64,000 nucleotides of DNA from Pseudorhodoferax sp. Leaf267 (GTDB lineage: Bacteria > Pseudomonadota > Gammaproteobacteria > Burkholderiales > Burkholderiaceae_C): the NCBI RefSeq assembly GCF_001422405.1, contig NZ_LMMV01000012.1, positions 846,830 through 910,829 on the forward strand, given 5' to 3'. Numbering within the stretch: position 1 is the stretch's first letter; every line of letters begins with the position of its first letter. This document shows positions 18,408 through 27,576 of the stretch, piece after piece. Both the position numbers and the translations under genes were made by a program. The notes under the pieces were generated by a model. The model saw nothing but the letters and a program-made list of their open reading frames with translations, was not told where the DNA came from and did no database searches.

Positions 18408-19898
18408 ATGTCCAACTGCCACGCATCCCCCGAGCAGGCCCAGGCCCTGGCCGCCGCCATGCCGGAGGCGACGCAGAAGACCCTGGCGACCTACGCGGCC
18501 GACTACCCCAAGGGCCCGCACGACCAGCCGCAGAGCATGTGCCCGGCCTTCGGCGCGCTGCGTGTGGGGCTGCGCATGAAGCGCACGGCCACGATCCTCA
18601 GCGGCTCGGCCTGCTGCGTGTACGGCCTGACGTTCACCTCGCACTTCTACGGTGCGCGGCGCAGCGTGGGGTACGTGCCCTTCAACAGCGAATCGCTGGT
18701 GACGGGCAAGCTGTTCGAGGACATCCGCGAGGCCGTGCACGCGCAGGCCGACCCCGAGAAGCTCGACGCGCTGGTCGTCATCAACCTCTGTGTGCCATCG
18801 GCCAGTGGCGTGCCGCTGCAACTGCTGCCCAAGGCCATCAACGGCGTGCGCATCATCGGTGTGGACGTGCCGGGCTTCGGTGTGCCGACCCACGCGGAAG
18901 CCAAGGACGTGCTGGCCGGCGCGATGCTGAAGTACGCCCGCGCCGAGGCCGAGACCGGCCCCGTGTCCGCCCCGCGCGGCTGGCGCGAGCAGGGCCTGGA
19001 CAGCGCCCGCACCGTGAGCCTGCTGGGCGAGTTGTTCCCGGCCGATCCGATGGTGATCGGCATGCTGCTGGCGCCGCTGGGCCTGAAGGTCGGCCCCACG
19101 GTGCCCACGCGGGAATGGCGCGAGCTGTATGCGGCGCTGGACTGCACGGTGGCCGCTGCCATCCATCCCTTCTACACGGCCAGCGTGCGCGAGCTGCAGG
19201 CCGCCGGCCGTCCCGTCGTGGGCTCGGCGCCGGTCGGTGCCGAAGGCACGGCCGCCTGGTTGCGTGCGGTCGGTGAAGCGGCCGAAGTGCCCACGGTGCA
19301 GGTCGAGGCCGCGATTGCCGGCATCGGGCCCGCCATCCGCGGTGCGCTGTCCCAGTCGCCCATACACGCCAAGGTCACGGTCAGCGGCTACGAAGGCTCC
19401 GAACTGCTGGTCGCCCGTTTGCTGATCGAAAGCGGTGCCACCGTGCCCTACGTGGGCACCGCCTGCCCGCGCACACCCTGGTCCGAACCCGATCGCCTGT
19501 GGCTGGAAGCACGCGGCGTCGAGATCCAGTACCGCGCCTCGCTGGAGCAGGACCTGGCCGCCGTCGAGCGCCACCGCCCGAACCTGGCCATCGGCACCAC
19601 GCCGCTGGTGCAGGCCTGCAAGGAACGCGCGATCCCCGCGCTGTACTTCACGAACCTGATCTCGGCCCGCCCGCTGATGGGCCCGGCCGGTGCCGGCTCG
19701 CTGGCGCAGGTCATCAACGGCGCGATCGCCAACCAGGTGCGGTTCGACACCATGCGCGAATTCTTCGGCCAGACCGGCCAAGGCGACCGCGCCGGCATCT
19801 GGAATGAGGTGCCCATCCTGCGCCCCGAGTTCCGCGCCGAGACCAAGCGCCAGGTCATCAAGATCATGAAGCGGCGCAAGGCGGAGGAAATGGTGTGA
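18408..19898 (+). CDS. bchY: Chlorophyllide a reductase subunit BchY
   Basis: A 496-residue NifD/NifK-like subunit of chlorophyllide oxidoreductase. Likely Fe-S Cys ligands are in [23 protein letters not shown] and [12 protein letters not shown]. Other family marks are [29 protein letters not shown] and [18 protein letters not shown] near the end. It forms a heterotetramer with BchZ that accepts electrons from BchX. The end overlaps the GTG start of bchZ by 4 nt. Confidence 0.96.
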   Translation: MSNCHASPEQAQALAAAMPEATQKTLATYAADYPKGPHDQPQSMCPAFGALRVGLRMKRTATILSGSACCVYGLTFTSHFYGARRSVGYVPFNSESLVTGKLFEDIREAVHAQADPEKLDALVVINLCVPSASGVPLQLLPKAINGVRIIGVDVPGFGVPTHAEAKDVLAGAMLKYARAEAETGPVSAPRGWREQGLDSARTVSLLGELFPADPMVIGMLLAPLGLKVGPTVPTREWRELYAALDCTVAAAIHPFYTASVRELQAAGRPVVGSAPVGAEGTAAWLRAVGEAAEVPTVQVEAAIAGIGPAIRGALSQSPIHAKVTVSGYEGSELLVARLLIESGATVPYVGTACPRTPWSEPDRLWLEARGVEIQYRASLEQDLAAVERHRPNLAIGTTPLVQACKERAIPALYFTNLISARPLMGPAGAGSLAQVINGAIANQVRFDTMREFFGQTGQGDRAGIWNEVPILRPEFRAETKRQVIKIMKRRKAEEMV

Positions 19899-21379
19899 GC
19901 TTCGTCCTCGACCACGACCGTGCCGGCGGCTACTGGGGCGCCGTGTATGTGTTCACCGCCATCAAGGGTCTGCAGGTCATCATCGACGGCCCCGTGGGCT
20001 GCGAGAACCTGCCGGTGACCAGCGTGCTGCACTACACCGACGCACTGCCGCCGCACGAGCTGCCCATCGTGGTCACCGGCCTCGCCGAAGAACAACTGGG
20101 CCGCGAAGGCACCGAAGGCGCCATGAAGCGCGCCCACGCGGTGCTGGACCCCGACCTGCCGTCCGTGGTCGTGACCGGCTCGATCGCCGAGATGATCGGC
20201 GGCGGCGTGACGCCCGAGGGCACGACGATCGCGCGCTTCCTGCCGCGCACCATCGACGAAGACCAGTGGCAGTGCGCCAACCGCGCCATCTACTGGTTGT
20301 GGACCGAGCACGGCCCGCGCAAGGTGCCGGCGCGCAAGCCCTTCGATCAGCGCCCCGCCGGCGAGAAGCCGCGCGTGAACCTGATTGGCCCGAGCTACGG
20401 GGTGTTCAACAGCGCCAGCGACGTGCACGAGATCCGCCGCCTGGTCGAAGGCATCGGCGCCGAGATCAACATGGTGTTCCCGCTGGGCAGCCACCTGGCC
20501 GACGTGGCCAACCTGGCAGATGCCGACGTGAACATCTGCCTGTACCGCGAGTTCGGCCGCATGCTGTGCGAGGCGCTGGAGCGCCCCTACCTGCAGGCGC
20601 CCATCGGCCTGCACAGCACCACGGCCTTCCTGCGCGAGCTGGGCCGGCTGCTGCACCTGGACCCCGAGCCCTTCATCGAACGCGAGAAGCACACCACCAT
20701 CAAGCCGATCTGGGACCTGTGGCGCTCGGTCACGCAGGACTTCTTCGCCACCGCCTCCTTCGGCATCGTGGCCAGCGAGACCTACAGCCGCGGCGTGCGC
20801 CACTTCCTCGAAGACGAGCTGGGCCTGCCCTGCCAGTTCGCCGTGGCGCGCAAGCCCGGCGAGAAGACCGACAACGCCGCCGTGCGCGCACTCATCAAGA
20901 GCAAGGCGCCGCTCGTGATGTTCGGCAGCGTCAACGAGCGCATGTACCTGGCTGAGGCCGCGTCGCAAGGGCCCATGCGGCCCAGCTTCATCGCCGCGAG
21001 TTTTCCCGGCGCCATCATCCGGCGCGCCACGGGCACGCCCTTCATGGGCTACGCGGGCGCCACCTGGCTGGTGCAGGAGGTGTGCAACGCGCTCTTCGAT
21101 GCGCTGTTCCACATCCTGCCGCTGGCCACCGACATGGACCGTGTCGACCCGACGCCGGCCCGGGCGCTGCCCGAGCTCGTCTGGACGGTCGAGGCGCGCG
21201 AGCTGCTCGACGAGTTGCTGGAGGCCCAGCCCGTGCTGGTGCGCATCTCGGCCGCCAAGCGGCTGCGCGACCAGGCCGAGGCGCGCGCCCGCGAGGCGGG
21301 CAGTGCAGCGGTCCATCCCGAACACCTGGAAGGGCAGGCACGACAGATCGTGACCGCCGCGCTCGGAGCACTCGCATGA
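19895..21379 (+). CDS. bchZ: Chlorophyllide a reductase subunit BchZ
   Basis: A 494-residue partner of BchY. Family marks are the N-terminal [21 protein letters not shown], the Cys-containing [28 protein letters not shown] region, [12 protein letters not shown] and [19 protein letters not shown]. The start is GTG at 19895, overlapping the bchY stop. A C-terminal protochlorophyllide-reductase-like tail (about 440-494) is present. About 120 bp separate it from pufB, so the bch and puf genes probably form a superoperon. Confidence 0.96.
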   Translation: MSFVLDHDRAGGYWGAVYVFTAIKGLQVIIDGPVGCENLPVTSVLHYTDALPPHELPIVVTGLAEEQLGREGTEGAMKRAHAVLDPDLPSVVVTGSIAEMIGGGVTPEGTTIARFLPRTIDEDQWQCANRAIYWLWTEHGPRKVPARKPFDQRPAGEKPRVNLIGPSYGVFNSASDVHEIRRLVEGIGAEINMVFPLGSHLADVANLADADVNICLYREFGRMLCEALERPYLQAPIGLHSTTAFLRELGRLLHLDPEPFIEREKHTTIKPIWDLWRSVTQDFFATASFGIVASETYSRGVRHFLEDELGLPCQFAVARKPGEKTDNAAVRALIKSKAPLVMFGSVNERMYLAEAASQGPMRPSFIAASFPGAIIRRATGTPFMGYAGATWLVQEVCNALFDALFHILPLATDMDRVDPTPARALPELVWTVEARELLDELLEAQPVLVRISAAKRLRDQAEARAREAGSAAVHPEHLEGQARQIVTAALGALA

Positions 21380-21499
21380 CCCGCGCAGTGTGTGCCCCAA
21401 GCCCCCTGATAACGCCTGCAGGCTTGCCGCCTGGGTGTTCCTTGCCGCGCGGGGGCTGCGCGGTGCTGGCCGAGAGGCCGAAGTTGAGGAGTGATCCAA
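21380..21499 (+). promoter_or_regulatory. Structured puf leader between bchZ and pufB
   Basis: 120 bp without a convincing gene. Three compact self-complementary elements lie in order: a 10-bp palindrome GCCTGCAGGC at 21414-21423, a hairpin CCGCGC/GCGCGG at 21445-21450 and 21458-21463 with a 7-nt loop, and GGCC-GAGA-GGCC at 21468-21479, a GNRA-type tetraloop. The pufB ribosome-binding site (GAGGAG) follows. No perfect TGT-N12-ACA site was found. Folding suggests an mRNA processing or stability region, as is known for puf transcripts. pufQ is absent. Confidence 0.45.
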
Positions 21500-21652
21500 A
21501 TGGTGCCTGAAGACAGGAGAGGCTCGTTATCCGGGCTGACCGAAGGAGAGGCCAGGGAGTTCCACGGCATCTTCATGGGCAGTTTCATGGGGTTCACGGC
21601 GATCGCCGTGGTGGCCCATGTGCTCGTGTGGATGTGGCGGCCCTGGCTCTGA
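21500..21652 (+). CDS. pufB: LH1 beta polypeptide PufB
   Basis: A 50-residue light-harvesting 1 beta chain. It shows the beta signature: [19 protein letters not shown] with His22 and the bacteriochlorophyll-ligand His40 in [13 protein letters not shown], at the end of the single membrane helix (about 26-46). A GAGGAG ribosome-binding site lies a few bases upstream. Unlike normal puf operons, the next gene is not pufA but a 73-residue ORF 32 bp downstream. Confidence 0.96.
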   Translation: MVPEDRRGSLSGLTEGEAREFHGIFMGSFMGFTAIAVVAHVLVWMWRPWL

Positions 21653-21684
21653 GCTGAAGTAACCAACGCGCCAGGAGGCATGCC

Positions 21685-21906
21685 ATGAATGACAACGCAT
21701 CCGTTTCGACGGCAGCTTATCTACTGCAGAACAAGGGCTACGGGGTCCTGTTCCTGTTCAGCATCGTGTTCCTGCTGGTGGTGGCGCTCGTCAGCCAGGC
21801 CTTGTTCCTGAACTGGCGCGAATGGTTCCCCGGCGCAGAGAGCGAGACCTCGTTGTTCAAGAGTGTGCGGGCAGGGGTCTATACCTTCATGTCGCACCTC
21901 AATTAG
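21685..21906 (+). CDS. Unrecognised single-helix membrane protein between pufB and pufA (orf73)
   Basis: A 73-residue protein that I do not recognise. It sits where pufB and pufA are normally adjacent. AGGAGG (21673-21678) lies 6 nt before the ATG, one of the best ribosome-binding sites here, and its TAG stop is embedded in the ribosome-binding site of pufA (TAGGAG). Residues 1-17 are polar (one Lys), 18-42 form one strongly hydrophobic helix, and 43-73 contain NWREWFPG followed by an amphipathic stretch with Lys59, Arg62 and His71. There is no His in the membrane helix, so it is not an LH1 alpha or beta chain. Size and location resemble PufX or LH1-gamma-type accessory subunits, but I see no sequence match. 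A role in RC-LH1 assembly or ring opening is inference. Confidence 0.8.
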   Translation: MNDNASVSTAAYLLQNKGYGVLFLFSIVFLLVVALVSQALFLNWREWFPGAESETSLFKSVRAGVYTFMSHLN

Positions 21907-21917
21907 GAGAAACAAGC

Positions 21918-22121
21918 ATGTGGAAAATCTGGTTGTTGTTCGATCCACGGCGCGCGCTGGTGGCCCTTGCGGCCTTCCTGTTCGTGCTGGCGCTGATCAT
22001 CCATTTCATCTTGCTGAGCACCAACAAGTTCAACTGGCTCGACGGTCCCCGCACCGCCGTGGTCAGCCAGAACTCGTCGATGCCGGCCGCCGTGCCGGCA
22101 ACGGCGGCGCCAACGAAGTAG
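21918..22121 (+). CDS. pufA: LH1 alpha polypeptide PufA
   Basis: A 67-residue light-harvesting 1 alpha chain. The N-terminus [12 protein letters not shown] is the classic alpha start; the membrane helix (about 13-35) carries the bacteriochlorophyll ligand His29 in [12 protein letters not shown], followed by FNWLDG. A tail of about 20 residues rich in Ala, Pro, Ser and Thr extends beyond the usual end and may be trimmed or exposed at the periplasmic face. The ribosome-binding site overlaps the stop of orf73, coupling its translation to that gene. A strong hairpin follows the stop. Confidence 0.96.
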   Translation: MWKIWLLFDPRRALVALAAFLFVLALIIHFILLSTNKFNWLDGPRTAVVSQNSSMPAAVPATAAPTK

Positions 22122-22128
22122 CGCAGGC

Positions 22129-22159
22129 GGAGACGGGCCGGCGTTGCCGGCGCGTCTCC
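22129..22159 (+). other. Stable intercistronic hairpin between pufA and pufL
   Basis: GGAGACGGGCCGGC (22129-22142), loop GTT, GCCGGCGCGTCTCC (22146-22159): a 14-bp GC-rich stem with one G-G mismatch, starting 7 nt after the pufA stop. There is no T run, so it is not a simple terminator. In Rhodobacter, hairpins at this spot protect the LH1 mRNA from 3' exonucleases and set the LH1 excess over reaction centres; the same role is inferred. The remaining 70 nt to pufL hold nothing else evident. Confidence 0.7.
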
Positions 22160-22229
22160 CCCGCGCATCCCCATCCGGGCCCCACGTCAAGCGGGCGCCC
22201 TTCATCTTCTGGTCCCGGAGGTGGCTGCC

Positions 22230-23054
22230 ATGGCCATGTTGAACTTCGAGCGCAAGTACCGTGTCCGCGGCGGTACGCTGCTGGGAGGCGATCTGTTCGA
22301 CTTCTGGGTCGGGCCGTTCTATGTCGGCTTCTTCGGTGTCACCACCGCGTTCTTCTCGCTGGTGGGCACCCTGCTCATCGTGTGGGGTGCCTCGCAGGGA
22401 CCGACCTGGAACCTGTGGCAGATCAACATCGCGCCGCCCGACCTCAGCTACGGCCTGAGCCTGGCGCCGCTGATGCAGGGCGGGCTCTGGCAGATCGTCA
22501 CCTTCTGCGCCACCGGTGCCTTCATCAGCTGGGCACTGCGCGAGGTCGAGATCTGCCGAAAACTCGGCATCGGCTACCACATCCCGGTGGCCTTCGGCTT
22601 CGCCATCCTGGCCTACGTCACGCTGGTGATCGTGCGCCCGCTGCTGATGGGCGCCTGGGGGCATGGCTTCCCGTACGGGATCATGAGCCACCTGGACTGG
22701 GTGTCCAACACCGGCTACCAGTACCTGCATTTCCACTACAACCCGGCGCACATGCTGGCGGTGAGCTTCTTCTTCGCCACCACGTTCGCGCTGTCGCTGC
22801 ACGGGGCCCTGGTGCTGTCGGCCACCAACCCGGGCAAGGGCGAAGTGGTGAAGACGGCCGAGCATGAGAACACCTTCTTCCGCGATGCCATCGGCTACTC
22901 CATCGGCACGCTGGGCATCCACCGCCTGGGCCTGTTCCTGGCGCTGTCGGCCTCCTTCTGGAGCGCCATCTGCATCGTCATCAGCGGACCGTTCTGGACC
23001 AAGGGTTGGCCCGAGTGGTGGGGCTGGTGGCTGCGGCTTCCGGTCTGGAACTGA
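22230..23054 (+). CDS. pufL: Reaction centre L subunit PufL
   Basis: A 274-residue core subunit of the type II reaction centre with five membrane helices. The N-terminus [20 protein letters not shown] and [17 protein letters not shown] are nearly invariant in PufL. Bacteriochlorophyll and Fe ligand His residues are in [25 protein letters not shown] and [15 protein letters not shown] 22230 was chosen because PufL proteins begin MAM(L/S)FERKYR; a GTG at 22221 is possible but adds unconserved residues. pufM follows after 18 bp. Confidence 0.97.
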   Translation: MAMLNFERKYRVRGGTLLGGDLFDFWVGPFYVGFFGVTTAFFSLVGTLLIVWGASQGPTWNLWQINIAPPDLSYGLSLAPLMQGGLWQIVTFCATGAFISWALREVEICRKLGIGYHIPVAFGFAILAYVTLVIVRPLLMGAWGHGFPYGIMSHLDWVSNTGYQYLHFHYNPAHMLAVSFFFATTFALSLHGALVLSATNPGKGEVVKTAEHENTFFRDAIGYSIGTLGIHRLGLFLALSASFWSAICIVISGPFWTKGWPEWWGWWLRLPVWN

Positions 23055-23072
23055 GGCGTAGAGGAGAACAAC

Positions 23073-24044
23073 ATGGCCGAATACCAGAACCTCTTCACCA
23101 GCGTGCAGGTCCACGCGCCCTCGTACCCGGGCATCTCGCTCGGCCGCAAGGACAGCGAGCGGGTCGGCACGCCGACCCACGTGCACCTGTTCGGGCGGCT
23201 CGGCGATGCGCAGATCGGGCCGATCTACCTGGGCTACCTGGGCCTGCTGTCGCTGCTGTGCGGCTTCATCGCGATCGAGATCATCGGGCTGAACATGCTG
23301 GCCTCGGTGAACTGGGACCCGATCCAGTTCGTGCGCCAGCTGCCCTGGCTGGCGCTGGAGCCGCCGCCCCCGGGCTATGGGCTGCACCTGCCGCCGCTCA
23401 ACGAAGGCGGCTGGTGGCTGATGGCGGGCCTGTTCCTCACCACCTCGATCCTGCTGTGGTGGGTGCGCATGTACCGCCGCGCGCGCAAGCTGGGCATGGG
23501 CACGCACGTGGCCTGGGCCTTCGCCGCGGCGATCTGGCTGTACCTGGTGCTGGGCTTCATCCGCCCGCTGCTGATGGGCAGCTTCGGCGAAGCGGTGCCC
23601 TTCGGCATCTTTCCGCACCTGGACTGGACGGCCGCGTTCTCGCTGCGCTACGGCAACCTGTTCTACAACCCGTTCCACATGCTCAGCATCGCGTTCCTGT
23701 ACGGCAGCACGCTGCTGTTCGCGATGCACGGCGCGACCATCCTGGCGGTGAGCCGCTTCGGCGGCGAGCGCGAGATCGAGCAGATCACCGACCGCGGCAC
23801 GGCCAGCGAGCGTGCCGCCCTGTTCTGGCGCTGGACCATGGGCTTCAACGCCACGATGGAGTCCATCCACCGCTGGGCCTGGTGGTTCGCGGTGCTGTGC
23901 CCGCTGACCGGCGGCATCGGCATCCTGCTCACCGGCACCGTGGTGGACAACTGGTTCCTGTGGGCCGTCAAGCACGGCGTGGCGCCCAGCTATGTGCCGG
24001 TGTTCCCGCCGGTGGTCGACCCGCTGATCGGAGGTGTGCGATGA
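23073..24044 (+). CDS. pufM: Reaction centre M subunit PufM
   Basis: A 323-residue partner of PufL. It has the N-terminal [13 protein letters not shown], pigment-binding His in [11 protein letters not shown] and [15 protein letters not shown], the non-haem iron ligands in [38 protein letters not shown] (Glu) and [10 protein letters not shown] (His). Length matches PufM proteins with a bound cytochrome subunit, which extend past the fifth helix. The stop overlaps the pufC start (ATGA), consistent with stoichiometric production. Confidence 0.97.
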   Translation: MAEYQNLFTSVQVHAPSYPGISLGRKDSERVGTPTHVHLFGRLGDAQIGPIYLGYLGLLSLLCGFIAIEIIGLNMLASVNWDPIQFVRQLPWLALEPPPPGYGLHLPPLNEGGWWLMAGLFLTTSILLWWVRMYRRARKLGMGTHVAWAFAAAIWLYLVLGFIRPLLMGSFGEAVPFGIFPHLDWTAAFSLRYGNLFYNPFHMLSIAFLYGSTLLFAMHGATILAVSRFGGEREIEQITDRGTASERAALFWRWTMGFNATMESIHRWAWWFAVLCPLTGGIGILLTGTVVDNWFLWAVKHGVAPSYVPVFPPVVDPLIGGVR

Positions 24045-25147
24045 ACCGCCGGCTGCCCACTGGGCGCATTGCCGCCATGCTCGCCGCAGCCCTGGTGCTG
24101 GTGGCCTGCGAGAAACCGCCGCCCGAGAGCGTGCAGCGTGGCCCCCGCGGCACGGGCATGGTGCAGGTCTACAACCCGGCCACGCTGGCGGCGCAGGCCC
24201 CGAAGAACGTGGCGCCCGAGCCGCTGCCGGCGGCTTCGCCGGAGGGCCCCAAGGCCGGGCAGGTCTACCAGAACGTGAAGGTGCTGGGGCACCTGAGCGT
24301 GGCCGAGTTCGCCCGCACCATGACGGCCATGACCAACTGGGTCACGCCCGGGCAGGGCTGCGTGGCCTGCCACAACCCGGCCAACTTTGCCGACGACTCG
24401 CTCTACACCAAGGTCGTGTCGCGCCGCATGCTGCTGATGACGCAGAAGATCAACGAGCAGTGGAAGCCGCACGTGGGCAATACGGGCGTGACCTGCTTCA
24501 CCTGCCACCGCGGGCAGCAGGTGCCGGCCGAAGTCTGGTTCCAGCCATTGCAGGAGCCACGCGCCAACACGTTCGCCGGCAACAGGGCCGGGCAGAACAA
24601 GCCGGTCGAGACGGTGGGGCTGAGCTCGCTGCCGTTCGACCCGCTGACGCCGTTCCTGCTGGAGGACCACAACATCCGTGTGGCTGCGACCACCGCACTG
24701 CCTGCGGGCAACAAGCAGTCGATCAAGCAGACGGAGTGGACTTACGGGCTCATGATGCACATGAGCAAGTCGCTCGGGGTGAACTGCACCCAGTGCCACA
24801 ACACGCGCAGCTTCTCCAGCTGGGACGGCGAGGCCTCGCCGCCGCGGCTGGCCGCGTACCACGGCATCCGCATGACGCGCGCACTGAACCTGGAGTTCCT
24901 GGTGCCGCTGACCAAGGACTTCCCGGTCAACCGGCTGGGGCCTGGCGGCGATGTCGCCAAGGTCAACTGCGCCACCTGCCACCAGGGCGCGCACAAGCCG
25001 CTGTACGGCGCGCAGATGGCCAAGTACCACCCCGAGCTGCTGACCACCACCGCCAGCACGCCACTGGCGACCCCGATCACGGCCGATCAGTTGCAGCTGA
25101 TCGCGCCGATGGGGCAGGCAGGTGCGGCGCCCGCTGTGGCCAAGTGA
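24041..25147 (+). CDS. pufC: Tetrahaem reaction-centre cytochrome PufC
   Basis: A 368-residue periplasmic lipoprotein that re-reduces the photo-oxidised special pair. The signal peptide ends in a lipobox (LVLVAC, Cys about 23), so it is anchored by a diacylglycerol. Four haem-binding motifs are present: CVACH, CFTCH, CTQCH and CATCH, with axial-ligand Met residues upstream of some (MTAMTNW, MLLMTQK, MMHMSKS). This is the full four-haem complement. It is the last puf gene; I see no clear terminator after it, and the DNA passes into a decayed LysR gene on the other strand. Confidence 0.96.
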   Translation: MNRRLPTGRIAAMLAAALVLVACEKPPPESVQRGPRGTGMVQVYNPATLAAQAPKNVAPEPLPAASPEGPKAGQVYQNVKVLGHLSVAEFARTMTAMTNWVTPGQGCVACHNPANFADDSLYTKVVSRRMLLMTQKINEQWKPHVGNTGVTCFTCHRGQQVPAEVWFQPLQEPRANTFAGNRAGQNKPVETVGLSSLPFDPLTPFLLEDHNIRVAATTALPAGNKQSIKQTEWTYGLMMHMSKSLGVNCTQCHNTRSFSSWDGEASPPRLAAYHGIRMTRALNLEFLVPLTKDFPVNRLGPGGDVAKVNCATCHQGAHKPLYGAQMAKYHPELLTTTASTPLATPITADQLQLIAPMGQAGAAPAVAK

Positions 25148-25149
25148 GG

Positions 25150-25870
25150 GGCATGCGGTGCGGTGTCTGCCGACGTGCGCAAGCGCCGCACGCCGACGTC
25201 GCGGGCAAGCGCAGGTGGCAGCATGGCCGCATGCTCCAGCACGACTTGCAACACGCGCAAACCCGCCCGACGACCGCACCCAAATCGGATGCTGCCAAAC
25301 GCTTCGCCGCGGGTCTGCACATGGACCTGGACGTGGCGCCGAACGGCAAGGCCGTGCGCCACGATCGTTTCTTCGACCAGGTCTGCGAGCGCGGCGCGCT
25401 GATGGCAGCGCGCCCTGACGGCTGGAGCCGGATGGGGCATCGGGCCTGAGGCAGGTGCTGGCGCCTTTGCAGGCCGTTCGGGCGGTTCTCGGGCGTGGTC
25501 AGCACGATGCTGCGCACCAGGGGCGGGTCCAACTGCGCGCGGATGCCGTGCGGCGCACTCGGCAGCGGCGTGGTCTGGATCTCTGCCGAGCGCTCGCTGC
25601 CGTACAGCAGTGCGGCGTCGACTTCGCCCGATGCCAGCCAGCGCCGCAGCGTGCATGTGTAGCCCATGGTCACACGCATGCGCACGGTCGGGTACTGCTG
25701 CGCCACGGTGGCAACCAACGCGCTGGTCAGCAGACCGATGGTGCTGGGCAGCAGCCCCAGCGTGACCACACCGCTGACCACGCACGAAGCAGCCCCGGCG
25801 TGCATGGTCCAGAGCGCCAGCGAGATGCTGCCGCAGGTGGCAGGCCCCGCGTGCGCGGCATCGACGCGGG
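25150..25870 (-). pseudogene. Degenerate LysR-type regulator remnant
   Basis: 729 bp between pufC and the next LysR gene contain no intact gene. On the minus strand, one frame encodes VSGVVTLGLLPSTIGLL, YPTVRMRVTMGYTCTLRRWL and DAALLYGSE (about 25560-25800), which is the start of a LysR effector-binding domain. A different frame further 3' encodes LADLVEETIVAHGLAVRRHV, like the later part of that domain. The helix-turn-helix part is missing. A frameshift plus 5' loss means it cannot make a regulator. It resembles the intact neighbour (EAYSGFLREWL, VALLYGE), so it is probably a decayed tandem duplicate. Boundaries are approximate. Confidence 0.6.
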
Positions 25871-25876
25871 CGCATG

Positions 25877-26830
25877 TCATCCGGCAGACGAAGACGCAGG
25901 AGCATGCGCACCCAGCCAGCGTGCTGGCCATGCGCCACAGGCCGTCATCTCTTGCAGCACGCGCACGATCAATTCGTTGACGGCCGCGGTCGCCACCGTC
26001 TGCGGCCGCGTGAGGCTGGTGGCCCGCACCAGGCGGCGCGTCATGCCGGGGCTGTCGATGACGGCGGTGCGCAGGCGCTGCGCCGTCACTTCCTCGGCGA
26101 CAGCGCCGGCCGGCAGGATGGTGCTGCCGATGCCGTCCTCCGTCGCGCGCTTCACACTGCCCAGCGATTCGATTTCGGCCACCACGTCCAGTGCGACGCC
26201 CAGCGGTGCGCAGGCCTCGTCGATGATCTTGCGCAGCCCGTGTTCGCGGCCCGGCAGCACCAGCGGCCATTTGGCCAGCGCCTGCAGCGTGAGCTTTTTG
26301 GGCATACGCGTGTTGCCGGCATGGGTGATGAGCACCAGCCGGTCGTCCAGCAGCGGCAGCTTGGCCAGGCCAGGCTCCGGCGCCTCGCCGTACAGCAGGG
26401 CCACGTCCAGCCGGCCGGACTGCAACCACTCGCGCAGGAAGCCGCTGTAGGCCTCCACCAGCTTCAGGCGCACGCGCGGCAGCCGCTCGCGGCAGGCGCG
26501 CAGGATGGGCAGCGTGGCCACCAGCGCCACGGTGGTCGGCAGGCCGATCGCCACCTCGCCGTGCGGTTCGGAGATCGCTTCCTGCACGGCCGCGCGGGCG
26601 CGCTCGGCATCGGCCAGCACGACGCGGGCATGCTCCAGGAACACGCTGCCCACCGCCGTCAGCGCCATGCCGCGGCTGGAGCGCTCGAACAATTGCGCGC
26701 CCAGCTCGTGCTCGAGCGCGGCGATCTGCTGGCCCAGTGCGGGCTGGGCCACATGCAGGCGTGTGGATGCCTTGAGCAGGCTGCCGGCCTCGCTGATGCC
26801 GACGAAATTGCGCAGTTGCTTCAGTTCCAT
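25877..26830 (-). CDS. LysR-type regulator of the acyl-CoA gene cluster
   Basis: A 317-residue LysR regulator. The helix-turn-helix is at about 1-60 (MELKQLRNFVGISEAGSLLK, ARLHVAQPALGQQIAALE-like), followed by the effector domain (EVAIGLPTTVALV, EAYSGFLREWLQSGRLDVALLYG, LVLPGREHGLRKIIDEA). It is divergent from the maoC/acyl-CoA dehydrogenase genes across 140 bp that contain an inverted repeat, the usual LysR arrangement. It probably senses an acyl-CoA or dicarboxylate of that pathway. The C-terminal ~20 residues are poorly conserved and run up to the decayed LysR copy. Confidence 0.9.
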   Translation of the reverse strand: MELKQLRNFVGISEAGSLLKASTRLHVAQPALGQQIAALEHELGAQLFERSSRGMALTAVGSVFLEHARVVLADAERARAAVQEAISEPHGEVAIGLPTTVALVATLPILRACRERLPRVRLKLVEAYSGFLREWLQSGRLDVALLYGEAPEPGLAKLPLLDDRLVLITHAGNTRMPKKLTLQALAKWPLVLPGREHGLRKIIDEACAPLGVALDVVAEIESLGSVKRATEDGIGSTILPAGAVAEEVTAQRLRTAVIDSPGMTRRLVRATSLTRPQTVATAAVNELIVRVLQEMTACGAWPARWLGAHAPASSSAG

Positions 26831-26843
26831 GGTGCCCCCGGGG

Positions 26844-26871
26844 GCTAGTTGAAATGCATCTAGCGACTAGC
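26844..26871. promoter_or_regulatory. Inverted repeat in LysR-maoC divergent promoter
   Basis: GCTAGT (26844-26849), 16 bases, ACTAGC (26866-26871), with a central ATGCAT. Three CTAG tetramers, rare in bacterial DNA, occur within these 28 bp. The repeat lies 14 bp from the lysR start codon and about 100 bp from maoC, and is a good candidate for the LysR binding site. Binding is inferred. Confidence 0.45.
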
Positions 26872-26970
26872 TGGAATCAGTATTTCACAAATAGCGCGCC
26901 GCCCCGCAGAATCCAGCCGGCCTGCAGCGCATGCCCGCCTGCACCCCACACACACGAGGAGACGTGCCCG

Positions 26971-27576
26971 ATGGGCCTGGACATCGACCACCTGCGCAGC
27001 TGGATCGGCCGCACCGGGGCGCTGGTCTTCGTCAAGGTGAACCACGAAATCCGCGGCGATGGCGAGCTGGCGATCCTGCAAGAGCACGACATCGTCTACC
27101 GCGACATGCACGCCCCTCGCGAGGCCGCGCCCGCGCCGACGCCGGCCCCCGTCGACGCCCCTTGGGTGCGCCGCATCGTTCCCGACGACGTGCTGCTGTT
27201 CCGCTATTCCGCGCTGACCTTCAACGGCCACCGCATCCACGACGACCGCAAGGATGTGACCGAGGTCGAGGGCTACCCCGGCCTGATCGTGCACGGCTTC
27301 GTCGTCTGCGGCCGCCAGGAAGACGCCGGGCCCGTGAAGCTCTGGGCCCGCACCGAAGACGCCCACCTGGCGATGGACGCCACTGCAACGCTGTGCCGAA
27401 CCATCCGGAGACCAAGATGCTCAACGAAACCGACGCCTACCAGGAAATCCGCGACGCCGTGCGCCAGCTGTGCAAGCAGTTCCCCGACGAATACCACCGC
27501 AAGATCGACGAGGCGCGCGGCTACCCCGAGGAGTTCGTGCAGGCGCTCACCCAGGCCGGCTGGATGGCCGCGCTGA
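26971..27576 (+). pseudogene. Internally deleted MaoC-type (mesaconyl/itaconyl-CoA-like) hydratase
   Basis: The start LDIDHLRSWIGRT matches the N-terminus of ~280-residue FAS1-like/MaoC hydratases, but the next residues GALVFVKVNHEIRGDGELAI belong about 80-100 residues further on. Later, EVEGYPGLIVHG jumps to FVVCGRQEDAG, losing a further ~35 residues. Both deletions keep the frame. The hot-dog motif reads HRIHDDRKDV where HRIHYDRPYV is usual. After LAMDATATL (about 27393) the frame has no stop of its own and runs out of frame into the dehydrogenase gene to 27576. Three lesions suggest loss of function. GAGGAG near 26955 serves as ribosome-binding site. Confidence 0.65.

Noticed and set aside
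21376-21510. 44-codon ORF starting at the bchZ stop (ATGA overlap), considered as pufQ
   Set aside because: No hydrophobic helix and no likeness to PufQ; it overlaps structured leader RNA and the pufB start.
21685-21906. orf73 as a true PufX or LH1 alpha/beta chain
   Set aside because: No His in the membrane helix and no recognisable PufX sequence; only size, topology and location are similar, so it is kept as unrecognised.
25227-25449. Plus-strand ORF downstream of pufC
   Set aside because: Reads as antisense of the decayed LysR gene; no family features of its own.
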